Assembly (NCBI RefSeq): GCF_900106765.1
Contig: NZ_FNNG01000004.1
Span: 140,689 to 204,688, forward strand
Direction of reading: 5' to 3'
Length of the DNA stretch: 64,000 bases
DNA from: Tepidimicrobium xylanilyticum
GTDB taxonomy: Bacteria > Bacillota > Clostridia > Tissierellales > Tepidimicrobiaceae
Below the pieces are notes generated by a model. That model searched no databases, had not been told where the DNA came from, and saw nothing but the letters and a program-made list of their open reading frames with translations. The translations under genes and the position numbers were made by a program. Numbering within the stretch: position 1 is the stretch's first letter; each line of letters starts with the position of its first letter. Shown here in pieces: positions 55,653 to 64,000 of the stretch.

Positions 55653-56930
55653 TTAATTGTTTACATAGTAGTCCCTTACATCGATTTTACCTGTTACTGC
55701 TTCGGATATAAGGGATTGGCGGTATTCTTTTAGTTTTTGGATTTGTGTTTGTATATCATTTACCAATTGGTCAATCTGTGTAGTGCAATTGTCAAGATAC
55801 TCGACAATATACTTTTGCTCATCTTTATTTGGTATTGCACATTCTAAAGCACCGATGTCAGAAGCATTAATAGCAGGATAACTAACTCCTACTGACCTAC
55901 GAACAATCTCATTAACGTATTTTTCTGACCTCATTAAATAAAATAAGTATTTCGGAACAACCTTTGATAGGGGAGTTAAAACTGCAAATCCTGTCGAACA
56001 TATTAGGTTTGATTGAACATTTTCGATAAAGGCTATTGCTTTCAAATATGTACGAACTGTAGATACTATGGTATCTCCCTTAGATAAAATTCTCCTTGCT
56101 CTACTAGGTGCATCTTTAAAATTCAACCTTTGAATGCCATCAATTTCACCTATTGATGTCACACTACTTATGTCAATATAATCTATTTCATAGTCATCAT
56201 CCGTACTTTCGCTTAATGTTTTATTATTAATTAATGATACATACTTTATCTTGGAAAGAATCCAATGCTCTGGTATCTCTCCTATCCACTCAATCCCTGA
56301 ATCTTTCATCCTAACATTCGGATTAAGTCCTTTAGTAACGGCTTCAGTTATTATAGCCTGCCGTTTTTCCTGCAAAAGTTCAATCAATTTTTCCTTATCG
56401 GCAATTAAATCATCTATTTCAGCAGTCTTTTGGTCGAGGAAATTGGCAATGGCTTTTTGTTCATCACTTGGTGGAAATAATACTCGGATTTTTGCCATTT
56501 CATTATTCATAAGTTTCGGATTTATATCCAATCTAACATATCTTTTTGTTTCAAGAGATAATGCGTAGGTCAAATACGATAAATCCAAGTTATTTTCTTT
56601 AGGCTTTAGAGTTCCGCAAACATTTGTACAATTAAACCTTCCAGTTCTTCTAAAAACTGTTCCCGCATTAGCACCGTCAGTTGTCCATGTTACATAATCT
56701 CCTTCAAAATCATACGTATTTATATATCCTAAAACACCATCATTTTCTGTTTGAGATGAATATACCGGGTGCTCTCCTTCATTTTCCGCTATTTCAATCT
56801 TACTGATAACTCTCCCTCTTCCTAATGTACATATATGGGAAATTCTCCTAAATTCCCATTCCTCTGGTATCTCCCCTATCCACTCAACCCCTGAATCCTT
56901 GTACCTTTCATACCTCTTATACTTACTCAT
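55653..56930 (-). CDS. hsdS: Type I restriction enzyme, S (specificity) subunit
   Basis: A 425-residue specificity subunit with two target-recognition domains separated by conserved helices. Each half begins with the motif KDSGVEWIGEIPEEW or KDSGIEWIGEIPEHW and ends in a helix of the type EQKAIANFLDQKTAEIDDLI and EQKYIVEYLDNCTTQIDQLV. It chooses the two half-sites of the DNA target; the sequence recognised cannot be read from the protein alone. The start overlaps the end of hsdM by 4 bp. Confidence 0.95.
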   Translation of the reverse strand: MSKYKRYERYKDSGVEWIGEIPEEWEFRRISHICTLGRGRVISKIEIAENEGEHPVYSSQTENDGVLGYINTYDFEGDYVTWTTDGANAGTVFRRTGRFNCTNVCGTLKPKENNLDLSYLTYALSLETKRYVRLDINPKLMNNEMAKIRVLFPPSDEQKAIANFLDQKTAEIDDLIADKEKLIELLQEKRQAIITEAVTKGLNPNVRMKDSGIEWIGEIPEHWILSKIKYVSLINNKTLSESTDDDYEIDYIDISSVTSIGEIDGIQRLNFKDAPSRARRILSKGDTIVSTVRTYLKAIAFIENVQSNLICSTGFAVLTPLSKVVPKYLFYLMRSEKYVNEIVRRSVGVSYPAINASDIGALECAIPNKDEQKYIVEYLDNCTTQIDQLVNDIQTQIQKLKEYRQSLISEAVTGKIDVRDYYVNN

Positions 56931-58945
56931 TCCCCCATCACCTTCTTCAACTTCTCTGAAATGCTCTTTTCCAACTCTATTATCTCTCTCATAATCTCTT
57001 CAGAAGGTCTCAGGGGCTGGTATTTATAAAAATGTCTTGTAAAAGGTATTTCATATCCAATTTTAGTCTTGCTTTCATCTATCCAGGCATCAGGCACATA
57101 AGGTTTTACTTCCCGTTCAAAATATTCATATATATCCTCTTTTAAAGGTACGTTTTCAGTATCTCTCAAGTCTGGGTCTGGCTCAGGGTTGCCTTTGTTG
57201 TCCACACAAATATCCGCTGTTTCATCTTTTTCGGAAAGGGCAGATAGAATAGCCTTTAATAGAGGACTATTCAAATTAATATTTGCTGCTTTAAAAGTCT
57301 TTTTTAGTACTTTAGTAAATTCATCTCTATTTTTATACACAATGGTGGAATCCATTGTTTTTAAGGTATCTATTATTTGCTGCTGCAGTTTTTTCCCTTC
57401 TTCTATTTCACAAAGACCTGCTTCACCTTTTTTTCTTGATTTTGCAAGATTATCAAAGGCTCTTTCATTGTATATATTGTTAATTCTTTCTTCAGTCATC
57501 TGGAAATTAAGCCTCAAAGGTCTTTCGACAACTATTTTTTGATACCCGAAATCTTCATTATCAAAAATCTTGCAGTATTCATTCTCTTTAAACTCACCAT
57601 ATATTCTCGTAATTTCTCTTATCTGTTCCTCAGTAATTTCATTTCTCTTATTTCCAAGGCTTCTTCTCATTTTCTGATAGAAGTCCACCACATTGACCAA
57701 CTGTATTTTTCCTGTTCTTACAGGACCTTTCATTGGGTCATTATTTTTACGGTTAGTTACTATCCAGATATAAGTAGAAATACCTGTATTGTAAAATAAC
57801 TGGTCAGGAAGTGCAATGATGCCTTCTAGCATGTCATTTTCAATTATCCATCGCCTGATTTCCGATTCTCCTGAACCTGCATCCCCGGTAAACAAAGGTG
57901 AACCATTAAATATGATGGCAATACGACTACCTTTTTCATCCTGTCTCATTTTAGATATCAAATGTTGCAAGAATAATAGTGAACCATCGGATATTCTGGG
58001 AAGCCCAGCACCGAATCTGCCGTTATAACCCTCTTTTTCATATTCCTCACGAATAAACTTCTCCGCTTTCTTCCATTCCACACCGAAGGGCGGATTGGTA
58101 AGCATGTACCTAAAGGTTCTGCCCCTGTGTCCATCTTCAGTAAAACTGTCGCCTAAAATGATGTTATCTGCGTTTTGTCCTTTTATGAGCATGTCAGATT
58201 TACAAATACTAAAGGACTGAGGATTTATTTCCTGTCCAAATAATTCTACCTGTATCCCAGGGTTTAATTCCCGCATATAATTCTCTGTCACAGAAAGCAT
58301 GCCCCCTGTACCAGCACAGCAGTCATAAACAGTTACAACAAGCCCTGGTTGGGTTAGTTCCTCATTGTCTTCATTTAAAAGAATATTTACCATAAGCCTG
58401 ATAACTTCACGTGGAGTATAGTGGTCTCCCGCCTCCCCGTGTTCAGAAAATCTCCTAATCAATTCTTCAAATATGTAACCCATTTCTGTATTGCTTACCA
58501 CATTTGGATGCAAGTCTATCTTATTAAATTCAGATACAACAAGATAAAGCAGGTTGTTATCATTAAGTTTGGTAATCTGCTTGTCAAAATCAAAATGCTC
58601 AATGATTTCCCTGGCATTTTTGGAAAAACCGTTTATATAGTTTCTTAAATTATTTGCGATATTATCGGGGTCAGCCAATAATTTTTCAAAATCATATTTA
58701 CTGGTATTATTGAATTCCTGCTTTGAAATTCTATTTAAAACAGGGTCCATGTTTTGTAGCCCTGACTTCTTTAAGGCTTCATACTTTTCCAATACTTCCT
58801 GCTTAGTGGCTGCAAGAACGCAGTCAAACCTCCTGAGTACGGCCATAGGCAGTATTACATCACCGTACTGTTCTTTTTTATATGGTCCTCTTAATAGTTC
58901 TGCTATACTCCATATAAAATTCACTTTATCTTGAAAGTTAATCAA
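56927..58945 (-). CDS. hsdM: Type I restriction enzyme, M (methyltransferase) subunit
   Basis: About 672 residues. It has an N-terminal helical HsdM domain (IAELLRGPYKKEQYGDVILPM), the SAM-binding motif VYDCCAGTGGML (about 210) and the catalytic NPPF motif TNPPFGVEWKKA (about 290), marking an N6-adenine methyltransferase. The C-terminal extension is longer than in classical HsdM but usual for this type. I place the start at 58945 (TTG); the upstream GTG at 58954 overlaps the GGAG ribosome site. It heads the hsdM-hsdS-DUF-hsdR operon. The 200 bp to the next gene shows nothing. Confidence 0.93.
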   Translation of the reverse strand: MINFQDKVNFIWSIAELLRGPYKKEQYGDVILPMAVLRRFDCVLAATKQEVLEKYEALKKSGLQNMDPVLNRISKQEFNNTSKYDFEKLLADPDNIANNLRNYINGFSKNAREIIEHFDFDKQITKLNDNNLLYLVVSEFNKIDLHPNVVSNTEMGYIFEELIRRFSEHGEAGDHYTPREVIRLMVNILLNEDNEELTQPGLVVTVYDCCAGTGGMLSVTENYMRELNPGIQVELFGQEINPQSFSICKSDMLIKGQNADNIILGDSFTEDGHRGRTFRYMLTNPPFGVEWKKAEKFIREEYEKEGYNGRFGAGLPRISDGSLLFLQHLISKMRQDEKGSRIAIIFNGSPLFTGDAGSGESEIRRWIIENDMLEGIIALPDQLFYNTGISTYIWIVTNRKNNDPMKGPVRTGKIQLVNVVDFYQKMRRSLGNKRNEITEEQIREITRIYGEFKENEYCKIFDNEDFGYQKIVVERPLRLNFQMTEERINNIYNERAFDNLAKSRKKGEAGLCEIEEGKKLQQQIIDTLKTMDSTIVYKNRDEFTKVLKKTFKAANINLNSPLLKAILSALSEKDETADICVDNKGNPEPDPDLRDTENVPLKEDIYEYFEREVKPYVPDAWIDESKTKIGYEIPFTRHFYKYQPLRPSEEIMREIIELEKSISEKLKKVMGE

Positions 58946-59158
58946 CTTTATCACTCCTATGTATTTCTCGATTTTGATACTTTAAGTCATTTATCAGTAT
59001 ATACACGCAAAATTATATCAATCTATACTTTATTATTCTATATTTCCCTTAGGATTTCCTTTACAATTTACAAACTTGTAGAATATCGCAATTTTTTACA
59101 AATTTTTTGTAATTTACAACATCATGTCTCTAAAAGAAAGTATAAATAGTTCTTCATT

Positions 59159-60832
59159 TCATGCAATATTAAGACTCTTCAAAGACGATATCATATAGAA
59201 TAGTTCATCTAAATACAATATCAATTTTAATGAGTTTATTTCATTATCATAGTTTAAAGCCTGCCCATGAAATATCTTATGTCTACTAAAATCCTGCACT
59301 TCATCTGGCTCTGCTGGATTAAACCTGATATAAAATGAATCTATGCAGGTAAAAGCATAGTTAACGATAATACTATCCAACTCTTTTGCCTTTTCCTTAA
59401 AATTGTCATATAAAGGACTAAAATTATACGCTGACACACCATAAGTATCCTTCATGAAATCTCGAATAATTCCCTCAAGCATAAATGCCCACACTGGAAC
59501 AGATAAAGAATACTTTCCCAATTTATGAGCAGCAAAAGCATCGTTTGTTTTATCTTTCCACTTATAGAAATATTCTAGTTCATGCCATTCTCTTATTATT
59601 CCTTCTAACTCTTTGTAATCACTGTCTTTATAATAATCACATATCATTTTATCCACATCTTCTTGAAGTAGAGTTTCTCTGTTTCTATGAATATAATTTA
59701 TTTTATCTATGGGTAAAGAACCGATAAACCACCAGCCAAACTGAAGCATAGTTTGGGCTTTCTTCTTTAAACTTTCCTTTACATTTGCTCTTGCAGTAAG
59801 TACACTCTGTATATCAAATAAAAAAGGTTTTATATTATTAATAATACTTTGTTGTACATTTATAAAATTGAACAATTTATCATTATATGTGAAGTTAAGT
59901 ATATTATTTAGTTCTGTCTCAAGAATCTGTATATGACTCTGTAAGTTGTTATTTAAAGCCCTTCTCAGTGATTCTTGGCTTTCTAATACCCTTCTAATAT
60001 ATTCCACGTTATTTGGCTGTAATATATCCCTTATGGCGTTTATTTCAGAATAGAGGTTTTGAACTGCTGAATTAGTCATTGCTGTAGATGATGCTATTAC
60101 AGACTGCATTTTTATTGCATTACTTATGTTGTTGTATATCGGATTAATAACCTTCATAGATATATCCATTGTACTTTGCATCTTACTTGCAGTAGCAGCC
60201 AATTCCATAAATGCTGGATTATTTATAATATTTCGATATATTTGAGTATCAATAAAAGGAAATTCTACTGTTTCTGTTATCCTGCTTATTCTTGATGCTA
60301 ACTCTATGCCTGGCAGTATGTTTTTATAGTTATCAATAAAATCTAATTTAGGCTTCATTCGTTCTGCTATTTTTTTCATGTGTTCTCTATACTTTTCTGT
60401 TTCTTTTTTATGAATCAAATAGAATTTTTTAAAGAAATTACCTGTTTCTTCAGATACTTCCTCGTCAAACCTCTTTAAATAATCTAAACTATGGATAATT
60501 TCTTCTCCAATCTTTTTTAAATCATTATCAGATAATCCTTCTATATCATCTAAATTAAGAGTAGGGAATTCACCTTCTTGGTAAATCACTTTTTGATTAT
60601 TATTAATTATCTCCAAAACCATAGTGCAGAATGATTTTCTATAATTTTTTGTATCTTTAAAAGCCTTTTCATAAGTACTTGAGGCATTCATACTATAATA
60701 AACAGGTATTTTTAATTCTCTGTCCTTCCAATTTACAGATACCAATTTTATCGCTCTTTTATAGGCTTCTGTTATATCTCCCAAATTTGTTATTTCCTTC
60801 ATATCTTTAGGTTTTTTTTTCACAGATATCAT
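59159..60832 (-). CDS. Large helical protein with C-terminal HEPN-like motif, upstream of hsdM
   Basis: A 557-residue, mostly helical protein that I do not recognise as a whole. The middle (about 180-340) is coiled-coil-like. The C-terminal 130 residues contain LPVWAFMLEG-type and IIRDFMKDTYG helices and end with DFSRHKIFHGQALNYDNEIN then LYLDEL. The RHKIFHG core is an Rx4H motif of the kind used by HEPN RNases of abortive-infection and toxin systems. The start is 60832 or a GTG at 60823. It lies about 210 bp upstream of hsdM on the same strand, in a defence-like neighbourhood. RNase activity is inferred. Confidence 0.6.
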   Translation of the reverse strand: MISVKKKPKDMKEITNLGDITEAYKRAIKLVSVNWKDRELKIPVYYSMNASSTYEKAFKDTKNYRKSFCTMVLEIINNNQKVIYQEGEFPTLNLDDIEGLSDNDLKKIGEEIIHSLDYLKRFDEEVSEETGNFFKKFYLIHKKETEKYREHMKKIAERMKPKLDFIDNYKNILPGIELASRISRITETVEFPFIDTQIYRNIINNPAFMELAATASKMQSTMDISMKVINPIYNNISNAIKMQSVIASSTAMTNSAVQNLYSEINAIRDILQPNNVEYIRRVLESQESLRRALNNNLQSHIQILETELNNILNFTYNDKLFNFINVQQSIINNIKPFLFDIQSVLTARANVKESLKKKAQTMLQFGWWFIGSLPIDKINYIHRNRETLLQEDVDKMICDYYKDSDYKELEGIIREWHELEYFYKWKDKTNDAFAAHKLGKYSLSVPVWAFMLEGIIRDFMKDTYGVSAYNFSPLYDNFKEKAKELDSIIVNYAFTCIDSFYIRFNPAEPDEVQDFSRHKIFHGQALNYDNEINSLKLILYLDELFYMISSLKSLNIA

Positions 60833-60956
60833 CCTTTATCCAAATACTGTTATTTCCATTTTACGACATACTAATTTATTTTTCAATAAAACAATATATT
60901 ATGGCAACACGTTCTAAATGGCTTTAATAAAGATGAATATGTGGATTTATTGAAAC

Positions 60957-60986
60957 AGAGTACATGCCTAAACCGACATGTACTCT
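60957..60986. terminator. Hairpin downstream of the 61209 gene
   Basis: AGAGTACATG and CATGTACTCT form a perfect 10-bp inverted repeat around a 10-base loop between two minus-strand genes. There is no strong T-run. The rest of 60833-61208 shows no gene. Confidence 0.5.
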
Positions 60987-61208
60987 ACTTGAAACATCAC
61001 AATAAAAAATTTTCTATATATACTGCTTATACTTTATTTTGGATAAAACATTAAATGAGATTCGAAAATCCATAAATCAAAACCATACTTAAATGACTCT
61101 TCTGTGTCAATATAATAGTCACAATTATATCGCGTGATTTAAATGTTATTCCAATAATATTTTATCCGTTCTTCCTTTTCTTTTATTATTGTGTTTATAA
61201 TGTTGTAT

Positions 61209-61952
61209 TTAAAATAATGGTAACATTTTGGTCCAACCTCTTTTAAGTGGCCAGTAAAAGCGATTCCCAAAGCAATCGCTATCATCTGCTAAATAATATA
61301 ATTTGTCTTTAATTTTATATATTGGCTGTCCTAAATAGTATCCAATTAAATATTCTTTATAATTTTTGTTAAAATAACTATAATAATCAAAGTTTTTTTG
61401 CATTTCTACATCCTTAGTAAGAAATTTAAGAATTTCTCCTGAAAGATTTATTTGGAATGTATCTCCCTCTCCACTAAAAACCAAGGAATCCTCACCATCT
61501 TTTTCATCTTTATATCTTTTTATAAAATTATCCACGGCTTTTTTAAATATATTGTTATTATCTTTCCAATAAATTCCATTAAGGATTATATGCATTATAT
61601 AATCCATTCCGTTTGTAGAGCAATTTTCTATAAAGTTCTCCATTTTTCTTTTAGGATATACCCTTTTAATCTCTTCGCTTTCTTGAAGAATATATAAGTC
61701 TAGTTCTTTTATTTCATAAAATTTAACATAGCATATTTCATACATAGAGGATACATCCAAATCGAAGATATAATGTATATCTTCATAAGCCCATATATAT
61801 TCATCTTGAATATCAAACAAAAAAGTATCTTTATATTTTTCTATCTCATTAAAATCTTCTTTTGTTATTTCGTTTAATGGTTTTTGTGATAATAAATATT
61901 CAATTTTCTCTACCACATGGTCTGTTATTTTATAGTTTAAAAGTTGTCTCAT
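61209..61952 (-). CDS. Hypothetical protein, acidic-aromatic, unknown family
   Basis: About 247 residues. The start at 61952 (MRQLLNYKITD) has AGGAG eight bases upstream; a longer frame from 62069 lacks support. It is rich in Tyr, Asp, Glu and Lys, with no signal peptide, membrane segment or known catalytic motif. Features include EITKEDFNEIEKYKDTFLFD, YIWAYEDIHYIF and an end YLADDSDCFGNRFYWPLK. The composition resembles some immunity or antitoxin-type proteins, but I cannot assign a family. It lies alone, upstream of the HEPN-like gene. The sequence from 61953 to 62619 shows no supported gene, only short patches. Confidence 0.55.
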   Translation of the reverse strand: MRQLLNYKITDHVVEKIEYLLSQKPLNEITKEDFNEIEKYKDTFLFDIQDEYIWAYEDIHYIFDLDVSSMYEICYVKFYEIKELDLYILQESEEIKRVYPKRKMENFIENCSTNGMDYIMHIILNGIYWKDNNNIFKKAVDNFIKRYKDEKDGEDSLVFSGEGDTFQINLSGEILKFLTKDVEMQKNFDYYSYFNKNYKEYLIGYYLGQPIYKIKDKLYYLADDSDCFGNRFYWPLKRGWTKMLPLF

Positions 61953-62619
61953 AATAAAAACTCCTTTCTTAAAAAATCCATATATATTACATAAGCAGGT
62001 ATTTGAAAAATACCTAACTTTATACTTAGCCTGTACCCTTAAAATCATATTTCCAATGTAAAGGAGCATTTGGCAAAATGCCTCTAATTTTCTTTTTTGT
62101 TTCTTTTGCAGGTGCTCTAATATTTATCAGAAAAGACGCCTCCCCTATATCCCTCATATCATTAGAGCAAAATTTATTCTAAAAGCCGGGAGTGCAAACT
62201 TATTAAAACTGTATTTGGACCATTTAACCCCTATATTAGAAGCATAACATATAAAATCCTTGGTTCTTTTTGCAAGCATTTTTCCTCCTACATTTATAGT
62301 ATTACACATAAATAATTTGAAGTTTTTTATAAGACTTATCTCCCTAAATTATTGAGCATAACACATAAAAAACTGAAAATTTCTATTTCCCACAGAACTC
62401 TAATCCTTATACCTTGTTCCTTTCATTCTTGTTTGCATCAAAAAAACTGCCTACTATTAGTAAGACAGTTAATAAAAGAGGCATTAATGATAAAGCCCTT
62501 ACTTGTCTGGAGCATTTTAGATGCAATTAATTATTCATGTCAAGTATATTTGTCTCAAAAATCTATTCTTTACCCTTAAATTCCAATCCCCCAAGGGCTT
62601 ATCTCCTTTCTATCTCCTG

Positions 62620-63116
62620 CTATATATCTAATAAATACTTCACAATCAGTTCATCTAATCTTTGACTCAGTTTCAATGTTTCTTCATTATTCAGCCCCTT
62701 ACCCCCTTGAACAACTTTCTTATTCAATTCATCTCTTAATTTTTCTATTTCCTGAATTAAATACTTCAATTTTGTACTGTTCTGTTTTTCTTAAGTTTTT
62801 TTCATTTGCTTCTCTTTGTATAAATCTCTATCTGCCATCTTAATTATATCCCCCACATTTATTAAAGAATTATAATATGCCACTCCTGCACTAATTTGAA
62901 TACTTATTCTTTGGCCTGCATTTAATTCATTAATCTCTTTTCTTATTCTTTCTATTACTTTTTTTGCTGCCCTTTTATCTTGATTAAATAACAGAATTAG
63001 GAATTCATCTCCTCCGTATCTTATTCCTAAGTCCTCTTTCCTTATATTCCTTTTAATCGATTGCCCTACTATCTTAATAACCCCATCCCCTGCCAAATGC
63101 CCAAAACTGTTGTTTA
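62620..63116 (-). pseudogene. GGDEF domain fused to a Spo0E-like tail; cut by IS21 and a stop codon
   Basis: Reading leftward from the IS edge, the minus strand gives INNSFGHLAGDGVIKIV, GIRYGGDEFLILLF (an intact GGDEF motif) and GVAYYNS to MADRDLYKEKQMKKT, then TAA at 62791-62793. The same frame continues EKQNSTKLKYLIQEIEKLRD and EETLKLSQRLDELIVKYL, a Spo0E-like aspartyl-phosphate phosphatase domain with its SQxLD motif, ending at 62620. The N-terminal part is removed by the insertion sequence at about 63117. The intact gene would have joined diguanylate cyclase and Spo0A-phosphate control. Confidence 0.75.
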
Positions 63117-64000
63117 TGTTAATCTAAAAGTGGTCCACCATTTCAGTTGAAAACTGGTCCACCTTTAAAATATAATACCCCTATGAATGTTTTTTAGGGG
63201 GAGATGGAAGGTGATAACACTGGACCAGAAAGCAGAAATATTACTAAAATATTTCAGAGAAAATAAGTCACAAAGGGCAATAAGTAAAGAGCTTGGTATT
63301 TCAAGAACCACAGTACAAAAATACATTAAGGAATTTCAATCTAAAAATGAAAGATTGCAAGAATTAGCAAAAGGCGAAGAAAGAAATAAAGCTGAAATAC
63401 TTCTTTTAATTGAAGAAATGGCATCTAAACCTAAATATGATACTAGTAACAGGAAAAAAGTAAAATTAACAGATGAGGTAATGGAAGAGATAGATAAGCT
63501 TATCTTGCTAAATGAAAGAAATAAAGAGCTGGGAAGAGCTAAGCAACTAATGAAAAAGATAGACGTACATGAAGCCTTAATAGATAAGGGATATGATATT
63601 GGATATACAACAGTCTGCAACTACATAAAAGAAACTTATGAACAAAAAGAAGCATATGTTAGGCAAGAATATACTTTAGGAGAAGTATTAGAATTTGATT
63701 GGGGTGAAGTTAAGCTTACCATTAATGGGAAAAATACTACCTTAAACATGGGACTTTTCACAACTGCAAAAGGTTCATACCATTATGCAAGGCTTTACCA
63801 TAATCAAAAGATGGAGAATTTCTTAGATATTCATGTAAAGTGTTTTAATCACATTGGGGGTGTTCATAGGGAAATAGTTTATGACAATATGAAACAAGCA
63901 GTAAAAAGATTTGTATGTAGAAATGAAAAAGAAGCCACTGAAGACTTAATTAAAATATCCTTGTACTATGGCTTTAAATACAGGTTCTGTAATGTAGCTA
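63117..64000 (+). mobile_element. IS21-family insertion sequence, left part
   Basis: The left end starts near 63117 (TGTTAATCTAAAAGTGG) exactly where the GGDEF coding sequence stops. Two copies of TGGTCCACC (63131-63139 and about 63153-63161) form the internal repeats usual for IS21 ends. An istA gene follows. The element runs past the window, so istB and the right end are not seen. Confidence 0.8.
63211..64000 (+). CDS. istA: IS21 family transposase IstA, N-terminal part (truncated by window)
   Basis: The frame is open for 263 codons from GTG at 63211, with AGGGGGAG seven bases upstream, to the window edge. It begins with a helix-turn-helix (YFRENKSQRAISKELGISRT), followed by a second DNA-binding region. 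The DDE catalytic core shows the first Asp in LEFDWGEVKLTI and the second in IVYDNMKQAVKRF. The third catalytic residue is beyond the window. It inserted into the GGDEF-Spo0E gene, in the opposite direction. No internal stop is seen, so the element may be active. Confidence 0.88.
   Translation, partial: MITLDQKAEILLKYFRENKSQRAISKELGISRTTVQKYIKEFQSKNERLQELAKGEERNKAEILLLIEEMASKPKYDTSNRKKVKLTDEVMEEIDKLILLNERNKELGRAKQLMKKIDVHEALIDKGYDIGYTTVCNYIKETYEQKEAYVRQEYTLGEVLEFDWGEVKLTINGKNTTLNMGLFTTAKGSYHYARLYHNQKMENFLDIHVKCFNHIGGVHREIVYDNMKQAVKRFVCRNEKEATEDLIKISLYYGFKYRFCNVA

Noticed and set aside
61069..61140. Short minus-strand coding-like patch (DTEESFKYGFDLW) after the 61209 gene.
   Set aside because: Too short, no start, and no family match; it may be an old gene end but cannot be supported.
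62154..62279. 41-codon minus-strand frame with a GGAGG site (MLAKRTKDF...).
   Set aside because: It has a good ribosome site but ends early, continues in another frame and matches nothing I know; probably a remnant.
1..64000. CRISPR arrays, tRNA and rRNA genes.
   Set aside because: Reading both strands showed no regularly spaced repeats, cloverleaf genes or conserved rRNA segments.

Overview
The window is AT-rich DNA from an anaerobic, endospore-forming low-GC Firmicute, most likely a member of the Clostridia/Tissierellia. This is inferred from strong GGAGG ribosome binding sites, a CwlD spore-cortex amidase, a Spo0E-like fragment, a PerR/peroxiredoxin pair, NhaC and AgcS sodium-coupled transporters, and a probable UGA-encoded small selenoprotein. 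Almost all genes lie on the minus strand. The clear plus-strand exceptions are a cation efflux gene, an IS21 transposase at the right edge and several decayed genes. I saw no rRNA, tRNA or CRISPR.

Region 1 (45-3279) holds an Mrp/NBP35 - DUF134 - DUF2508 operon behind a palindromic operator, followed by an NhaC antiporter. Region 2 (3494-22750) is the centrepiece: about 19 kb of co-directional genes behind a cobalamin riboswitch with its own attenuator terminator and ending in a strong terminator. It encodes three secreted or anchored DUF4430 proteins (the fold of the transcobalamin/intrinsic factor beta domain), two proteins with an alpha/alpha toroid like the transcobalamin alpha domain (one lipoprotein, one 1440-residue surface protein), a 1155-residue InlB-repeat surface protein, a MacB-like ATPase/permease with a membrane-anchored COG1361-type protein, and a complete ECF transporter (T, fused A-A', S). 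I read it as a surface vitamin B12 capture and uptake system built from separate transcobalamin-like parts.

Region 3 (22.8-31.1 kb) holds a YibE/F membrane protein, an overlooked selenoprotein gene, cwlD, an FMN-binding lipoprotein, WrbA, threonine aldolase, DegV, peroxiredoxin, PerR with its own Per box, and a CDF efflux pump. Region 4 (31.2-37.4 kb) is a VTC - DUF4956 - CotH - HEAT - glycosyltransferase cluster whose glycosyltransferase is broken by two lesions. Region 5 (37.5-40.7 kb) is a TPP-riboswitch-controlled thiamine-precursor ABC transporter. Region 6 (40.7-51.1 kb) mixes intact genes (a chemotaxis receptor, AgcS, DUF1361, a copper-amine-oxidase-N-domain protein) with many remnants: two histidine kinase tails, an M41/FtsH peptidase, an HsdS tail and a zinc-ribbon protein.

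Region 7 (51.1-62.0 kb) is a defence-like island: a type I restriction-modification system (hsdM, hsdS, hsdR) with a nuclease-fold-like DUF91/DUF5655-type gene inserted between hsdS and hsdR, an upstream 557-residue protein ending in a HEPN-like RHxxxH motif, and a frameshifted ADP-ribosylglycohydrolase downstream. The right edge (62.6-64.0 kb) is a GGDEF-Spo0E gene cut by an IS21-family element that runs off the window.
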